A stretch of 64,000 bases of DNA from an uncultured Acidimicrobiales bacterium (GTDB lineage: Bacteria; Actinomycetota; Acidimicrobiia; Acidimicrobiales; SHLQ01): assembly GCA_938038815.1 (NCBI GenBank), contig CALHTF010000010.1, positions 17,179 through 81,178 on the forward strand, in the 5' to 3' direction. This document shows, one piece after another, positions 42,258 through 51,440 of the stretch. Below the pieces are notes generated by a model. That model was not told the origin of the DNA. It made no database searches and worked only from the letters and a program-made list of their open reading frames with translations. The position numbers and the translations under genes are program-made. Within the stretch, counting starts at the first letter, position 1. Every line of letters begins with the position of its first letter.

Positions 42258-43430
42258 CTACTTCTTGACTGGCAAGCCAACGCGTGCGTCGCCGTTGGCC
42301 CACTCTGGCCAGCGCTCGCGGCTCTTTTGGGCCAGCCGGTGCATCAGAGCAATGGCTGCGGGGTCGTCGTCGCCGGGGCGAACATCGATGGCGCCGTCGT
42401 CGGCCATCGCCTTGATAATCGCCCGGCCGAGTTCGGTACGGACCACGGTGAGGGTCCAGTCGGTTTCGTTACCGATACCGCCGGTGGAGATGTCGGCATG
42501 CTCGGCGGCAAAGTCGGGGCAGTGGGTGCAACCCTCACGGGTCCAGGCGTGGCATTCCTTGAGGTTGACCTCGTGGTAGTCGCCGTTCTTCATCCAGATT
42601 TGGAACACGCCCTTGATGTTCATCTTGGCGATGTCTTGGGCCTTAAGGCCGTACTTGGTCTCGAACAGTTCGGTAAAGAGCGCGTCATCGAAGCTCTTTG
42701 AACACAGCAGGCCAATGTTGAGTTTTATGGGCTTGCTGACCTTGCCGATCTTGCGGTTCCACATAACGCCGCCGATCGAGGTTTGGCAGCTCATACCAAC
42801 CAACGCGAGGCGACTTAGGCCCCGCTCCTTGGCTTCGGGGAAGGCCATGGTGTTGGCCGAGTAGGTGTACCGACTGCCCGCGCCCCGCAGGACTTCGTCG
42901 CGGTTGGTGGCGACCATCGGGAACGCCTTCCATCCCGGTTCACCGTTGGGAAGCGACTCGACCCCACTCGTGAGGGCGGCGTCGACGATGTCGTTCTCGA
43001 GGCACCAGATGAGGATCGCCGAAACGAGCCCGCCGTCTTGGCCGGTCTCGTACACGAAGTCGTCGCTCGCCCGAGTGAGGAGGATGTCGCTGTAGATGCC
43101 CGACATCTCGTCGGCCTCGCGTGTCCGACCGAACAGGTGCATGTCGGCTTCGGTCTCCCACGAACGAAAACGGGGGCACGCCCGGGTGCACGACGTGCAG
43201 CCCTTTTCGCCGTGGATGCAGTTCTCCAAACCGAGCTCTTCTTCGAGATGGAACGGTTTGTAGGCCCCCGGTTCGTGTTTGTACCCAATCACGTCGTGCG
43301 GGCACGAGATCACACAGCCGGCGCAACCGGTGCAGAGGCCACTGGTGATGACCTCCTCATAAAGCTCTTTCCACTGGAACGACCAGCGTTCCTTCTTGGG
43401 TGCGGCGGGAGCAGCGTCAGTAACAGCCAT
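42258..43430 (-). CDS. Coenzyme F420 hydrogenase/dehydrogenase beta-subunit family protein (FrhB-like)
   Basis: 390-residue iron-sulfur flavoprotein. Two ferredoxin motifs near the start, CTGCAGCVISCP (about 33-44) and CxxxxxxxCTSCTRACP (about 71-87), bind [4Fe-4S] clusters. The FrhB N- and C-domains follow: TGQDGGLVSAILIWCLE, GAGSRYTYSAN, ALVGMSCQTSIGGVMW, then CTHCPDFAAEHADISTGGIG with further Cys. Such proteins pass electrons to or from F420. The partner is unknown. Upstream TATAAC could be the -10. Confidence 0.88.
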   Translation of the reverse strand: MAVTDAAPAAPKKERWSFQWKELYEEVITSGLCTGCAGCVISCPHDVIGYKHEPGAYKPFHLEEELGLENCIHGEKGCTSCTRACPRFRSWETEADMHLFGRTREADEMSGIYSDILLTRASDDFVYETGQDGGLVSAILIWCLENDIVDAALTSGVESLPNGEPGWKAFPMVATNRDEVLRGAGSRYTYSANTMAFPEAKERGLSRLALVGMSCQTSIGGVMWNRKIGKVSKPIKLNIGLLCSKSFDDALFTELFETKYGLKAQDIAKMNIKGVFQIWMKNGDYHEVNLKECHAWTREGCTHCPDFAAEHADISTGGIGNETDWTLTVVRTELGRAIIKAMADDGAIDVRPGDDDPAAIALMHRLAQKSRERWPEWANGDARVGLPVKK

Positions 43431-43509
43431 GGCCGCACGTTATATCGAAGCGTGCCCAAGGAGGAGATTCATCGACCAGCCAAACAGCGGTTGGCGGACG
43501 ACGGAGTTG

Positions 43510-45765
43510 CTAGTCGTCGGCTGGTGGTTCTTCGGTGCCGAGATCTTGCTCGAACGGCGGTTGAATCACCAACGAACTCAGGCGGTTCGAGGCCGCCTCG
43601 TACTCGGCGATCGCTCGCTCGATTTCGGCCTTGTCTTGCTCCCGACGGTGCAGATCGGCCAGCGCCGCTTCGAGGACCCGCCGTTCGCGCCCGAGGTGGG
43701 TGCGCCACTCGGCCATGCGGTCGGCTTCGGCGTTGAGAGTTTCGCGTTCGGCTTCGAGTTCGAGGCGGTGATCTTGCAAGCGCACGGCCTGGACGTCGTA
43801 GGCCTCGTTGGTTTCGTTCAGTTCGACCTGGCGGCGACGAAGGGCGAGTTCTTCCTCGTCGAGCTGGGCTGACTCGGCGGCCAAGGCTCGGGCGAAGTCG
43901 GTCTGCAGCGCCGCCGCGTCGTCGAGTTCGGCTTGGGTAGCGTCGAGGTCGCGTTGCTCAGCATCGAGTTCGGCCCGGCGTTCGTCGAGCGCTCCCTGCT
44001 TGGCGTCGAGCTCTTTGGTGGTCGCATCGAGGGCGTCGAACTGGTCCTTTTGATCCTGAGCTCGATGGTCGATCGCCGCGCTCGACGAAGCGAGTTGTTC
44101 TTGGCGCTCACGAAGTTTGAGCTCGGTGGCGTCGAGTTCGAGGGCGGTGGTTCGGGCAGCTTCGGTGCGGGTCTCGAGCTTGGCGACCGCTGTCTCGTGC
44201 TTTGCCTTACGGCTATCGAGGTCGGCTGATCGCTTGTTGTGCTTCTTGAGTGCCCGGTCGTAGGACTCTTGGTCCTGTTCGAGGGTCTTGCGCCGTTCGA
44301 GGTAACTGGTCTCTTCAGCGGCGAGTCGGTCGAGCTCTCGTTGCAGCTTGGCCTCGCGTGCCGCCAGGTCGTCCTGCTCGGTAAGGAGCTGTTGGTTCTT
44401 CTCGCCAAACTTGGTTTGTTCAGCGGCGAGTCGGCTGGCGGTCTCGGCCTGTTCGGCTTCTTGGGCTTGCAGCTCGCGTTGGCGAGCCTGCTGGGTTCGG
44501 GCGAGCTCGTCGAGATCGGCAATCGTGCGGTCGAGGCTTTCCTGAGCGGCGGTCGCCGTCGCCCGGTCGATTGCCAGCCGCTCGGTCTGGTCGGCAAGGT
44601 CGAGTTCGACGGCCGCAACCTCTTGGAGCTGTTCGGCGAGCTGCTGGTTCTGCTCACGCAGTGCCTCTTCTTGCTGGGCAAGGGCGCTGCGGCGCTCGGC
44701 CATTTCGTTTTCGGTGCTGGCGAGCTCGGCTTCGAGCTCGCTTTGGCGGACCGTTGCGGCGAGAAGTTCGGCTTCCACGGCGGCCTGGCGATCGGACTCA
44801 ACCGACAGTCCTTCAGCCCGCTCGGTTGATTCGTTTGCTTCGAGCTGCTGGGCGTGTAGCGATTGGCGGACCGCTTCGGCCTCCTGGCGTTCGGTCTCGA
44901 GGGCGGCTCGCTGTTCGTCGAGCTCTTGGGCGAAGCTCTCGAGTTCGGCTCGGTGGTCTTCAAGGTTGGCGGTTTGGGCGGCAATCTGAGAACGCGCGTC
45001 GTCGAGTTCTTCTTGGGCCAAGGCGACGCGTTCGGCTTCGGCAACCGAGGTCGCCCGAATCTCTTCTAGTGCGGTGCGATCGGCCGCGAGCTGAGCGATC
45101 TGTTCGTTGACCTCGTTGGCCGAATCTTCGTTGGCCGCGCTGGTGCGCGACTGCGCTTCCCTGAGTTCGCGCTCGCGTTCGGCAACCTGTTCGGTCCGAA
45201 CACGGAGTTCGGTTTCGCGTTGACGCAACGCCGACATTGCCTGAGCGATGCGTTCTTCGCGTTCGTCGCGGGCCTGCTCTTCGTCGCCCGGTGCTGGCGG
45301 AGGGGGTGGTGGGGGCGGGGGTGGCGGAATCGAGGATTCCGGCGCCGCCGGAGTCACCGGCGGCGGGTTGCTCGGCGGCGGGGGAGGAGGGGGAATGGCT
45401 CCCGGGGTCGATGCCTCGGCGAGTCGAGCCGCGGCTTGACGTTCGGTCTTGAGCTTCGTGTACCAAGCCGAGATCTCCTCGGCTTCGTGTTCGAGTTCGA
45501 CGTATCGGTCGTCGATTTCGACCAACTTCGCGTCGAGGTGGTCACACCAGGCGTGAAGATCGTCAACCTGGTCGAAGTTTCCGGATGTGAACCATTCCTG
45601 GCTGCTGAGTTTGCCGGGATGTGGCGCCGAACGAACCAACGCCACCCGTTGGCGTTGTTCCGCAAGGCGATCTCGGACGGCGCGAAGGCTCACCGAATAA
45701 CGCTCTACGAGTTCTCGACTTTGTTGCAGACGGTCAGACGCGCCTGGCTGATTCGAATCAACCAC
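43510..45765 (-). CDS. Long coiled-coil protein with polyproline linker
   Basis: 751 residues. An N-terminal helical part (1-120) is followed by polyproline runs (about 125-160), then about 550 residues of nearly continuous heptads rich in Glu, Gln, Ala, Leu and Arg (LAEQLQEVAAVELDLADQTE and the like), ending in acidic EEPPADD. No catalytic motif or membrane helix. It looks like a cytoskeletal or polar scaffold of the DivIVA/Scy/FilP kind, but no homology can be claimed. GTG start; divergent from tRNA-Arg. Confidence 0.75.
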   Translation of the reverse strand: MVDSNQPGASDRLQQSRELVERYSVSLRAVRDRLAEQRQRVALVRSAPHPGKLSSQEWFTSGNFDQVDDLHAWCDHLDAKLVEIDDRYVELEHEAEEISAWYTKLKTERQAAARLAEASTPGAIPPPPPPPSNPPPVTPAAPESSIPPPPPPPPPPPAPGDEEQARDEREERIAQAMSALRQRETELRVRTEQVAERERELREAQSRTSAANEDSANEVNEQIAQLAADRTALEEIRATSVAEAERVALAQEELDDARSQIAAQTANLEDHRAELESFAQELDEQRAALETERQEAEAVRQSLHAQQLEANESTERAEGLSVESDRQAAVEAELLAATVRQSELEAELASTENEMAERRSALAQQEEALREQNQQLAEQLQEVAAVELDLADQTERLAIDRATATAAQESLDRTIADLDELARTQQARQRELQAQEAEQAETASRLAAEQTKFGEKNQQLLTEQDDLAAREAKLQRELDRLAAEETSYLERRKTLEQDQESYDRALKKHNKRSADLDSRKAKHETAVAKLETRTEAARTTALELDATELKLRERQEQLASSSAAIDHRAQDQKDQFDALDATTKELDAKQGALDERRAELDAEQRDLDATQAELDDAAALQTDFARALAAESAQLDEEELALRRRQVELNETNEAYDVQAVRLQDHRLELEAERETLNAEADRMAEWRTHLGRERRVLEAALADLHRREQDKAEIERAIAEYEAASNRLSSLVIQPPFEQDLGTEEPPADD

Positions 45766-45857
45766 ATTCGTCTTTCGGCAATTTCTGGACTGAAGTTACG
45801 GTTTCGGTCGATGCCGTATGGGCCTTCCGCCCTGATCCGACTACTCTAAGCTCCCCT

Positions 45858-45929
45858 GCCCTCGTAGCTCAGGGGATAGAGCATCGGTTTCCGGAACCGT
45901 GTGCGGAGGTTCGAATCCTCCCGAGGGCG
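45858..45929 (+). tRNA. tRNA-Arg (CCG)
   Basis: 72 bases. Acceptor GCCCTCG (45858-45864) pairs with CGAGGGC (45922-45928), discriminator G 45929. D-arm GCTC-AGGGGATA-GAGC, anticodon loop TTCCGGA with CCG, T-arm GGAGG-TTCGAAT-CCTCC. No encoded CCA. It reads CGG codons and lies 45 bases before argS. Confidence 0.96.
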
Positions 45930-45962
45930 CAATTCCAACGCAGGGCTGCAGGCCTGCGCCTG

Positions 45963-45968
45963 TAGGAT
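45963..45968 (+). promoter_or_regulatory. -10 hexamer TAGGAT, leaderless type
   Basis: TAGGAT is six bases before the argS ATG at 45975, downstream of the tRNA, so argS has its own promoter. Confidence 0.55.
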
Positions 45969-45974
45969 CTTGCG

Positions 45975-47570
45975 ATGGTAACGGGCATTCTTTCCCAAGC
46001 ACTTTCTGACGCGCTCACCGCTTCGGGCATTGAAGCGCCCGACGAGATTCACCTCGAGCGACCGGCACGGCGCGAACACGGCGACTGGTCGTCGAACGTG
46101 GCGATGGCCACCGCGAAGAACGCGGGCAAGAACCCTCGCGAATTGGCGGGCGAGATCGTCGCCCACATCGAAGCCAATCCGCCCACGGTGGTGAAGTCGG
46201 TCGAGATCGCCGGCCCAGGCTTTGTGAACTTCCACCTGTACGACACCTGGCTACACGACGTACTGACCAACGCCGTTACCCAAGGCACCGACAACTTTGG
46301 TCGAAGCGAGACCGGTGCTGGCCAGGCGGTCAACGTCGAGTTTGTAAGCGCTAATCCAAACAAGCCGCTGCACGCCGGCCATGCTCGAGGCGCCTGCTAC
46401 GGCGATGCGATCGCCCGGTTACTCGAACGCACCGGCCACACCGTCACCCGCGAGACCTACCTCAACGACCGCGGCGTACAGATGAAGTTGTTCGCCGACT
46501 CGTTGGCCGCTCGCAAGCGGGGCGAAGAGCCGCCCGCCGATGGCTACCAGGGCGAGTACCTCATCGAATGGGCCGCCGAGATGCCCGACGACGCCGACCC
46601 GGCGGTGTGGGGTTACGAGCGGGCGCTCAAGAGCCACAGCGCAACCCTCGAAAGCGTGGGCATTCACTTCGACGTCTGGTTCAGCGAGAAGTCGATGATC
46701 GAGTCGGGCGCTATCGACGCGACGCTGACCGCGTTGGCCGAGCGCGACATGACCTACACCAACGACGACGCCTTGTGGTTGAAGTCGACCGAGTTCGGCG
46801 ACGACAAGGACCGGGTGTTGGTCAAAGGCGACGGAGATTTCACGTACCTCGCCCCCGATATTGCGTACCACCGCGACAAGTTCTCGCGGTCGCCCAAACT
46901 CATCAACGTCTTTGGCGCCGATCACCACGGCTACATCAAACGGATGAAGGCGGCCATGGCAGCGCTGGGGCAAGACCCCGACGATCTCGAAATCATCATC
47001 ACCCAGCTGGTCGATCTTGAACGCGACGGCAAAGAGTTCCGCATGTCGGGCCGCTCTGGCGACATGGTCTACTTCGACGATGTGATCGCCGAAGTAGGCC
47101 CCGACGCAACCCGGTTCACCTATCTGATGCAGTCGGTCGACAGCCGCCAGACCATCGACCTCGACCTGTTGATCAGCAAGGCGATGGACAACCCGGTCTA
47201 TTACGTGCAGTACGCCCACGCCCGAATCTCGAACCTGGTGCGCAAGGCTGGTGAGGCTGGCCAAACCCGCGGCGACAAGGTCGATCTCGCCTTGTTGACC
47301 CACGAGCGCGAACTCGATGTGCTGCGCGCGCTGTCCACGCTGCCCGAGACCATCGAGCGGGCCGCCGCCGAGCGGGCACCGCACGCCATCACCAACTGGA
47401 CCCGTGAGTTCGCTGCGGCGTTCCACGGCTTCTACCACGACTGCTACGTCGTGGGCGACGGTGTCTCGGCCGAACTCACCCAGGCCCGTCTGTGGCTGGT
47501 CGAGGCCAGCCGAGTCGGCTTGGTGGTCGGGTTTGACCTGTTGGGCCTCAGCGCCCCGGAGTCGATGTAA
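45975..47570 (+). CDS. argS: Arginyl-tRNA synthetase
   Basis: Class I synthetase of 531 residues, slightly short of the usual 550-580. The Add-1 domain (1-110) includes ARREHGDWSSNVAM. The HIGH-type motif is NPNKPLHAGHARGACYGDA. TRETYLNDRGVQMKLFADSL and GADHHGYIKRMKAAM are conserved, and the KMSKS-like position reads EFRMSGRSGDMV, as in many ArgRS. The anticodon-binding C-domain ends SRVGLVVGFDLLGLSAPESM. First gene of the argS-lysA run; its stop overlaps lysA by one base (TAATG). Confidence 0.96.
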   Translation: MVTGILSQALSDALTASGIEAPDEIHLERPARREHGDWSSNVAMATAKNAGKNPRELAGEIVAHIEANPPTVVKSVEIAGPGFVNFHLYDTWLHDVLTNAVTQGTDNFGRSETGAGQAVNVEFVSANPNKPLHAGHARGACYGDAIARLLERTGHTVTRETYLNDRGVQMKLFADSLAARKRGEEPPADGYQGEYLIEWAAEMPDDADPAVWGYERALKSHSATLESVGIHFDVWFSEKSMIESGAIDATLTALAERDMTYTNDDALWLKSTEFGDDKDRVLVKGDGDFTYLAPDIAYHRDKFSRSPKLINVFGADHHGYIKRMKAAMAALGQDPDDLEIIITQLVDLERDGKEFRMSGRSGDMVYFDDVIAEVGPDATRFTYLMQSVDSRQTIDLDLLISKAMDNPVYYVQYAHARISNLVRKAGEAGQTRGDKVDLALLTHERELDVLRALSTLPETIERAAAERAPHAITNWTREFAAAFHGFYHDCYVVGDGVSAELTQARLWLVEASRVGLVVGFDLLGLSAPESM

Positions 47571-48844
47571 TGGCGGGTCCGTTACCCCTTCGACTTTTGC
47601 CCGACTCGGCATCGGTCACCGATGGGCGGGCATCGATCGGCGGTGTCGATCTGGTCGACCTGGCCGCCGAATATGGCACACCGCTGTTCGTGTACGACGA
47701 AGCGCAGCTGCGAAGCCGGTGTCGTGACGCCGTCGCGGCGTTTCCGGGCGGTGTCTCCTATGCGACTAAGGCCTTCCTGTGCACGGCGATGGCTCGCCTC
47801 GCCCACGAGGAAGGCATGTTGCTCGACGTGGCGACCGAGGGCGAACTTTTCGTCGCCCTCAACGCTGGGGTCCCGGCCGACCGTTGCATCTTTCATGGCA
47901 ACAACAAGTCGATGGCCGAGCTTCGCTACGCCCTCGCCGAGGGTGTCCGCCACATCATGGTCGACAGCTTCGACGAGTTCGATCGGCTCGACATGTTGCA
48001 CACCGAACTCGGTCTGGTGGCCGATGTCCTGATTCGGATCACTCCGGGGGTCGAAGCCCATACCCACGAGTTCATCTCGACCGGGCAGGACGATTCGAAG
48101 TTCGGGTTTACCGTTTCGACCGGCCTGGCCCACCAAGCGATCGAGCGGGCGCACGCGAGTCCGGCGTGTCGGTTGGTCGGCATCCACGCCCACATCGGCA
48201 GCCAGGTGTTTAGCATCGACGCGTTCGAACAAGCGGTGGCTGTTATCGCCGACTTCGCGAACCAGTACGAGGTCGAGGAGCTGTCGGTGGGAGGCGGCCT
48301 CGGCGTGGCCTACGTTGCATCCGAAGAAGCGCCGACCTTTGCCAGTTGGGGCGCCTCGGTGCAAAAGGCGTGCGCCGACGCTGGCGTTACGGCCCTAATT
48401 ACCGCCGAACCCGGTCGATCGATCGTGGCGGCGGCCGGAGTCACCTTGTACGAGGTCGGCACCATCAAAACCCTCGAAGGAATCCGGACCTATGTGGCGG
48501 TCGACGGTGGAATGAGCGACAACCCTCGCCCCGTCCTTTACGGCAGTGGTTACGAAACCTTTCTGCCTCGGGCCGCCGACGCTCCTCGTGAGCTTGAGGT
48601 GCGCGTCGTTGGCAAGCACTGCGAGTCGGGCGACCTGCTGGTCCGCGAGGGGTGGGTGCCCGACGACATCGTTATCGGCGACATCTTGGCTACCCCGGTT
48701 ACCGGCGCCTACGGCCACACGATGGCCTCCAACTACAACAAGGTCACTCGCCCGGCAGTGGTGTTTGTGAGCGACGGCGAGTCGCGTCTCGTCGTGCGCC
48801 GCGAGAGCCTTGACGATCTCGTTCGCAACGACATCGTCGACTAG
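47570..48844 (+). CDS. lysA: Diaminopimelate decarboxylase
   Basis: PLP enzyme of 424 residues that makes lysine from meso-DAP. The PLP lysine lies in VSYATKAFLC (about 63-72), HGNNKS is the phosphate-side loop, GIHAHIGSQV and SVGGGLGVAY are family blocks, and HCESGDLL contains the active-site Cys of the second subunit. GAYGHTMASNYNKVTRPAVVF is near the end. Coupled to argS; convergent with the kinase-like gene, sharing the CTAG at 48841-48844. Confidence 0.96.
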   Translation: MAGPLPLRLLPDSASVTDGRASIGGVDLVDLAAEYGTPLFVYDEAQLRSRCRDAVAAFPGGVSYATKAFLCTAMARLAHEEGMLLDVATEGELFVALNAGVPADRCIFHGNNKSMAELRYALAEGVRHIMVDSFDEFDRLDMLHTELGLVADVLIRITPGVEAHTHEFISTGQDDSKFGFTVSTGLAHQAIERAHASPACRLVGIHAHIGSQVFSIDAFEQAVAVIADFANQYEVEELSVGGGLGVAYVASEEAPTFASWGASVQKACADAGVTALITAEPGRSIVAAAGVTLYEVGTIKTLEGIRTYVAVDGGMSDNPRPVLYGSGYETFLPRAADAPRELEVRVVGKHCESGDLLVREGWVPDDIVIGDILATPVTGAYGHTMASNYNKVTRPAVVFVSDGESRLVVRRESLDDLVRNDIVD

Positions 48845-49947
48845 TCGCTAGGGCACGTCGGTCTGGTGGCGACCGTCCGGGCGATCTCGGGCTGGTCCGT
48901 CGGCCAATGGTCGAACACCAGCAACTGGGTTCCCCGCTGTAGCCCAGGGGTCATAAAGGAATCGCAGTTCCAGTCGCCGAGCACCAGCCTGTCGCCTGGT
49001 TGACCGATGCTGAAGCGAGTGGGCTCGTCGTCAGACCAAACGGTGAGCAGGCCGGTCGAATCGTCGAAGCTCACGAGTGCCGGGCAGTCTGCACCCACAT
49101 CGATTTCGAGGTGTTGGGCCGTCGCGCTGTTCGGCGCGCTCGGACACGCGGTACCGGCCGAGCTCCAAAGGCCAGCCAAGCAAGCAGCGGCGACGGCACC
49201 AGCCAACACCGAGGCGGGGAGTCGGCGCCGGGTTGGGATGTCGGCGGTGGGTTGTTGGCCATAGGGGCCGAAGTCGATCGTCCGACGTTGATGCGGAGCG
49301 ACGAAGTCGTCGGCGGGTAGGTCGAGCACCGTGGCGCCCCCCGGGCGAACCTGCGGTGGCGTACCGTCGAGCATTCGGGCCACGAGAGGCGCAAGCGCCT
49401 GGTCGAGTTGGTCAAGTGGGGTCGCTGCGCTGGCGGTGCGTAAGTACAACGCGGTTCGGCCGAGGGCCACCCAGTCGGTCGCGGGGATGGCCGGCGCACC
49501 CGGAACGGTGAACGGGGGAGTGCCTCGGCGAATCGGGCCGCCATGAGCATCGGAGATCCCCGCGGTATCGATCACCATGATCACGCCTGCATCGTCGACC
49601 ATGATGTTGCCCGGCTTGATGTCGAGGTGAACCTGGCCAGCTTCGTGCAGGGTGGCGAGCGCATCGCCCACCACGGCGATGACCACCTCGACCTGGTCGG
49701 TTGTTAACGGGCCCGAACGCTCGAGCCAGTCGGCGAGCGTTCGACCTCGAACGAGCGGAACAACGCTCGCTCCCTGGGCCACGGGATGAACCGGCAGCAG
49801 CGCCGGGTGCGAGGCGATGGTTACCGCGCGCGCCGAGGGTTGATGTTCGGTAACGAGGCGAACCAGCTTGGTAGGCTCGTCGTTCGTGGCCCGAAGGCCA
49901 AACAATCGGGCCTCGCCGCCCTCCCCATACTTCCCCTGCAGTGCCAT
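48841..49947 (-). CDS. Membrane-anchored protein-kinase-like protein
   Basis: 368 residues. A short kinase domain: possible glycine loop YGEGGEARLFG near the start, Lys in TKLVRLV, catalytic HLDIKPGNIMVDDAG (an HxDxKxxN loop), and DTAG in place of DFG. A membrane helix follows (about 250-270, LPASVLAGAVAAACLAGLWS), with a C-terminal extracytoplasmic domain of 100 residues that contains a VCBS-like DRLVLGDWNCDSF. Start ATG 49947; TACATT eight bases upstream could be its -10. It interrupts the otherwise conserved lysA-hom junction. The reduced N-lobe leaves activity uncertain. Confidence 0.72.
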   Translation of the reverse strand: MALQGKYGEGGEARLFGLRATNDEPTKLVRLVTEHQPSARAVTIASHPALLPVHPVAQGASVVPLVRGRTLADWLERSGPLTTDQVEVVIAVVGDALATLHEAGQVHLDIKPGNIMVDDAGVIMVIDTAGISDAHGGPIRRGTPPFTVPGAPAIPATDWVALGRTALYLRTASAATPLDQLDQALAPLVARMLDGTPPQVRPGGATVLDLPADDFVAPHQRRTIDFGPYGQQPTADIPTRRRLPASVLAGAVAAACLAGLWSSAGTACPSAPNSATAQHLEIDVGADCPALVSFDDSTGLLTVWSDDEPTRFSIGQPGDRLVLGDWNCDSFMTPGLQRGTQLLVFDHWPTDQPEIARTVATRPTCPSD

Positions 49948-50123
49948 AGTATTGAAATGTAATGAAACTACACGAAATGCCTTAAGGGAAATCGGTGGGT
50001 GGTTCGCTCGAGAACCACTAGCGTGGAAAGCTCGAAGGCTTTGTGCGCCTAGGTTGGCGCGGGTGGGGTACGGCCCGCCAAAATCGTCCTTCGCCACCAC
50101 TAACTGAACGGCAGCCCAACAAC

Positions 50124-51440
50124 ATGACCGACCAAGATGCCAGCGTGACCACCGTCCGAGTCGGACTCCTTGGATGCGGCACCGTCGGTACCTCGATCGC
50201 CAACCTGATTCATCGCCAGCGCGACGAGATCGCCACCCGCACCGGTATTCGACTCGACGTCACCCGCATTGCGGTTCGGGATCTGAGTGTCGATCGGGGA
50301 ATCGAGTTGGCCCACCCGGCCGCCGAGGTCTTCACCGGCGATGCCATGGCGGTTGCGGTCGCCGACGACGTCGATGTGGTCATCGAACTCATCGGTGGGG
50401 TCGACCTGCCCCGCACCCTCATCTCCGCTGCGCTCGATGCTGGCAAGCCAGTGGTCACTGGCAACAAGGCGCTGCTGGCCGACCATGGCGCCGAACTGTT
50501 CGCCAAAGCAGAAGCGAACAGGGTCGACCTGTTGTTCGAGGCGGCGGTCGCGGCTGGTATCCCACTGATGCGCCCCCTGCGCGAGTCGCTGCTCGGCGAG
50601 CCCATTCGCCGGGTGCTCGGCATCATCAACGGCACCACAAACTTCATCCTCACCAAGATGACCGAGGAAGGCGCCTCCTACGACGAAACCCTTGCCGAGG
50701 CCCAAGCCCTCGGCTACGCCGAAGCCGATCCGACCGCCGACGTCGAAGGGTTCGACGCCGGCGCCAAGGCAGCGATCATCGCCACCATCGCGTTCGGGGT
50801 TGAGGTGGTCGCCGACGATGTTCATCACGAGGGCATCTCGACCATCACGGCGAGCGACATCGAATACGCAACCCGTTCGGGCCACGTGATCAAACTCATC
50901 GCAACCGCCGAACGGGTAGGCGAAGCCGACGAGGTGGCAGTGCGCGTGCACCCGACCCTCGTACCGCTCGATCATCCGCTGGCTGCGGTTCGCGACAGCT
51001 TTAATGCGGTCTTCATCGAGGGCGGCGCCGTCGGTGAGCTGATGCTCTACGGCCGCGGCGCTGGAGGCGACCCCACCGCAAGCGCGGTGCTTGGCGACCT
51101 GATCGACGCCGCGTCCAACCTTCGCTCTTCTTCCTACGCTCGCTTTGGTCCGCTGCCTCGGGCATCGGTGCAGGCGATCGAGCAGCTCATCGACACCTGC
51201 TACTCGCTCACGATCCTGGTAACCGACGAACCCGGTGTGCTGTCCAAGGTTGCCGACGCGTTTGGTCGCCACAACGTGTCGATCCGGTCGATGGAACAAG
51301 AAGGACTCGACGACGAGGCTCGGCTGATCTTCATCACCCACCAGGCTGCCGAACGCGACGTGCGCGAGACCCTCGCCGAACTCAAGGCGCTCGACTCGGT
51401 GCGCGACATTGGATCGGTGCTGCGAGTTGTGAGCTCGTGA
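50124..51440 (+). CDS. hom: Homoserine dehydrogenase
   Basis: 438-residue NAD(P)-dependent enzyme of threonine and methionine synthesis. Rossmann VGLLGCGTVGTSIANLI at the start, GNKALLADHGAELF, then the catalytic domain (GIINGTTNFILTKMTEEGASY, GYAEADPTADVEGFDAGAK with Lys and Asp). A C-terminal ACT domain (LTILVTDEPGVLSKVADAF) is the site for threonine feedback. TAGGTT at 50050 suggests a 60-base leader. Its stop overlaps thrC (GTGA, 51437-51440). Confidence 0.96.
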   Translation: MTDQDASVTTVRVGLLGCGTVGTSIANLIHRQRDEIATRTGIRLDVTRIAVRDLSVDRGIELAHPAAEVFTGDAMAVAVADDVDVVIELIGGVDLPRTLISAALDAGKPVVTGNKALLADHGAELFAKAEANRVDLLFEAAVAAGIPLMRPLRESLLGEPIRRVLGIINGTTNFILTKMTEEGASYDETLAEAQALGYAEADPTADVEGFDAGAKAAIIATIAFGVEVVADDVHHEGISTITASDIEYATRSGHVIKLIATAERVGEADEVAVRVHPTLVPLDHPLAAVRDSFNAVFIEGGAVGELMLYGRGAGGDPTASAVLGDLIDAASNLRSSSYARFGPLPRASVQAIEQLIDTCYSLTILVTDEPGVLSKVADAFGRHNVSIRSMEQEGLDDEARLIFITHQAAERDVRETLAELKALDSVRDIGSVLRVVSS

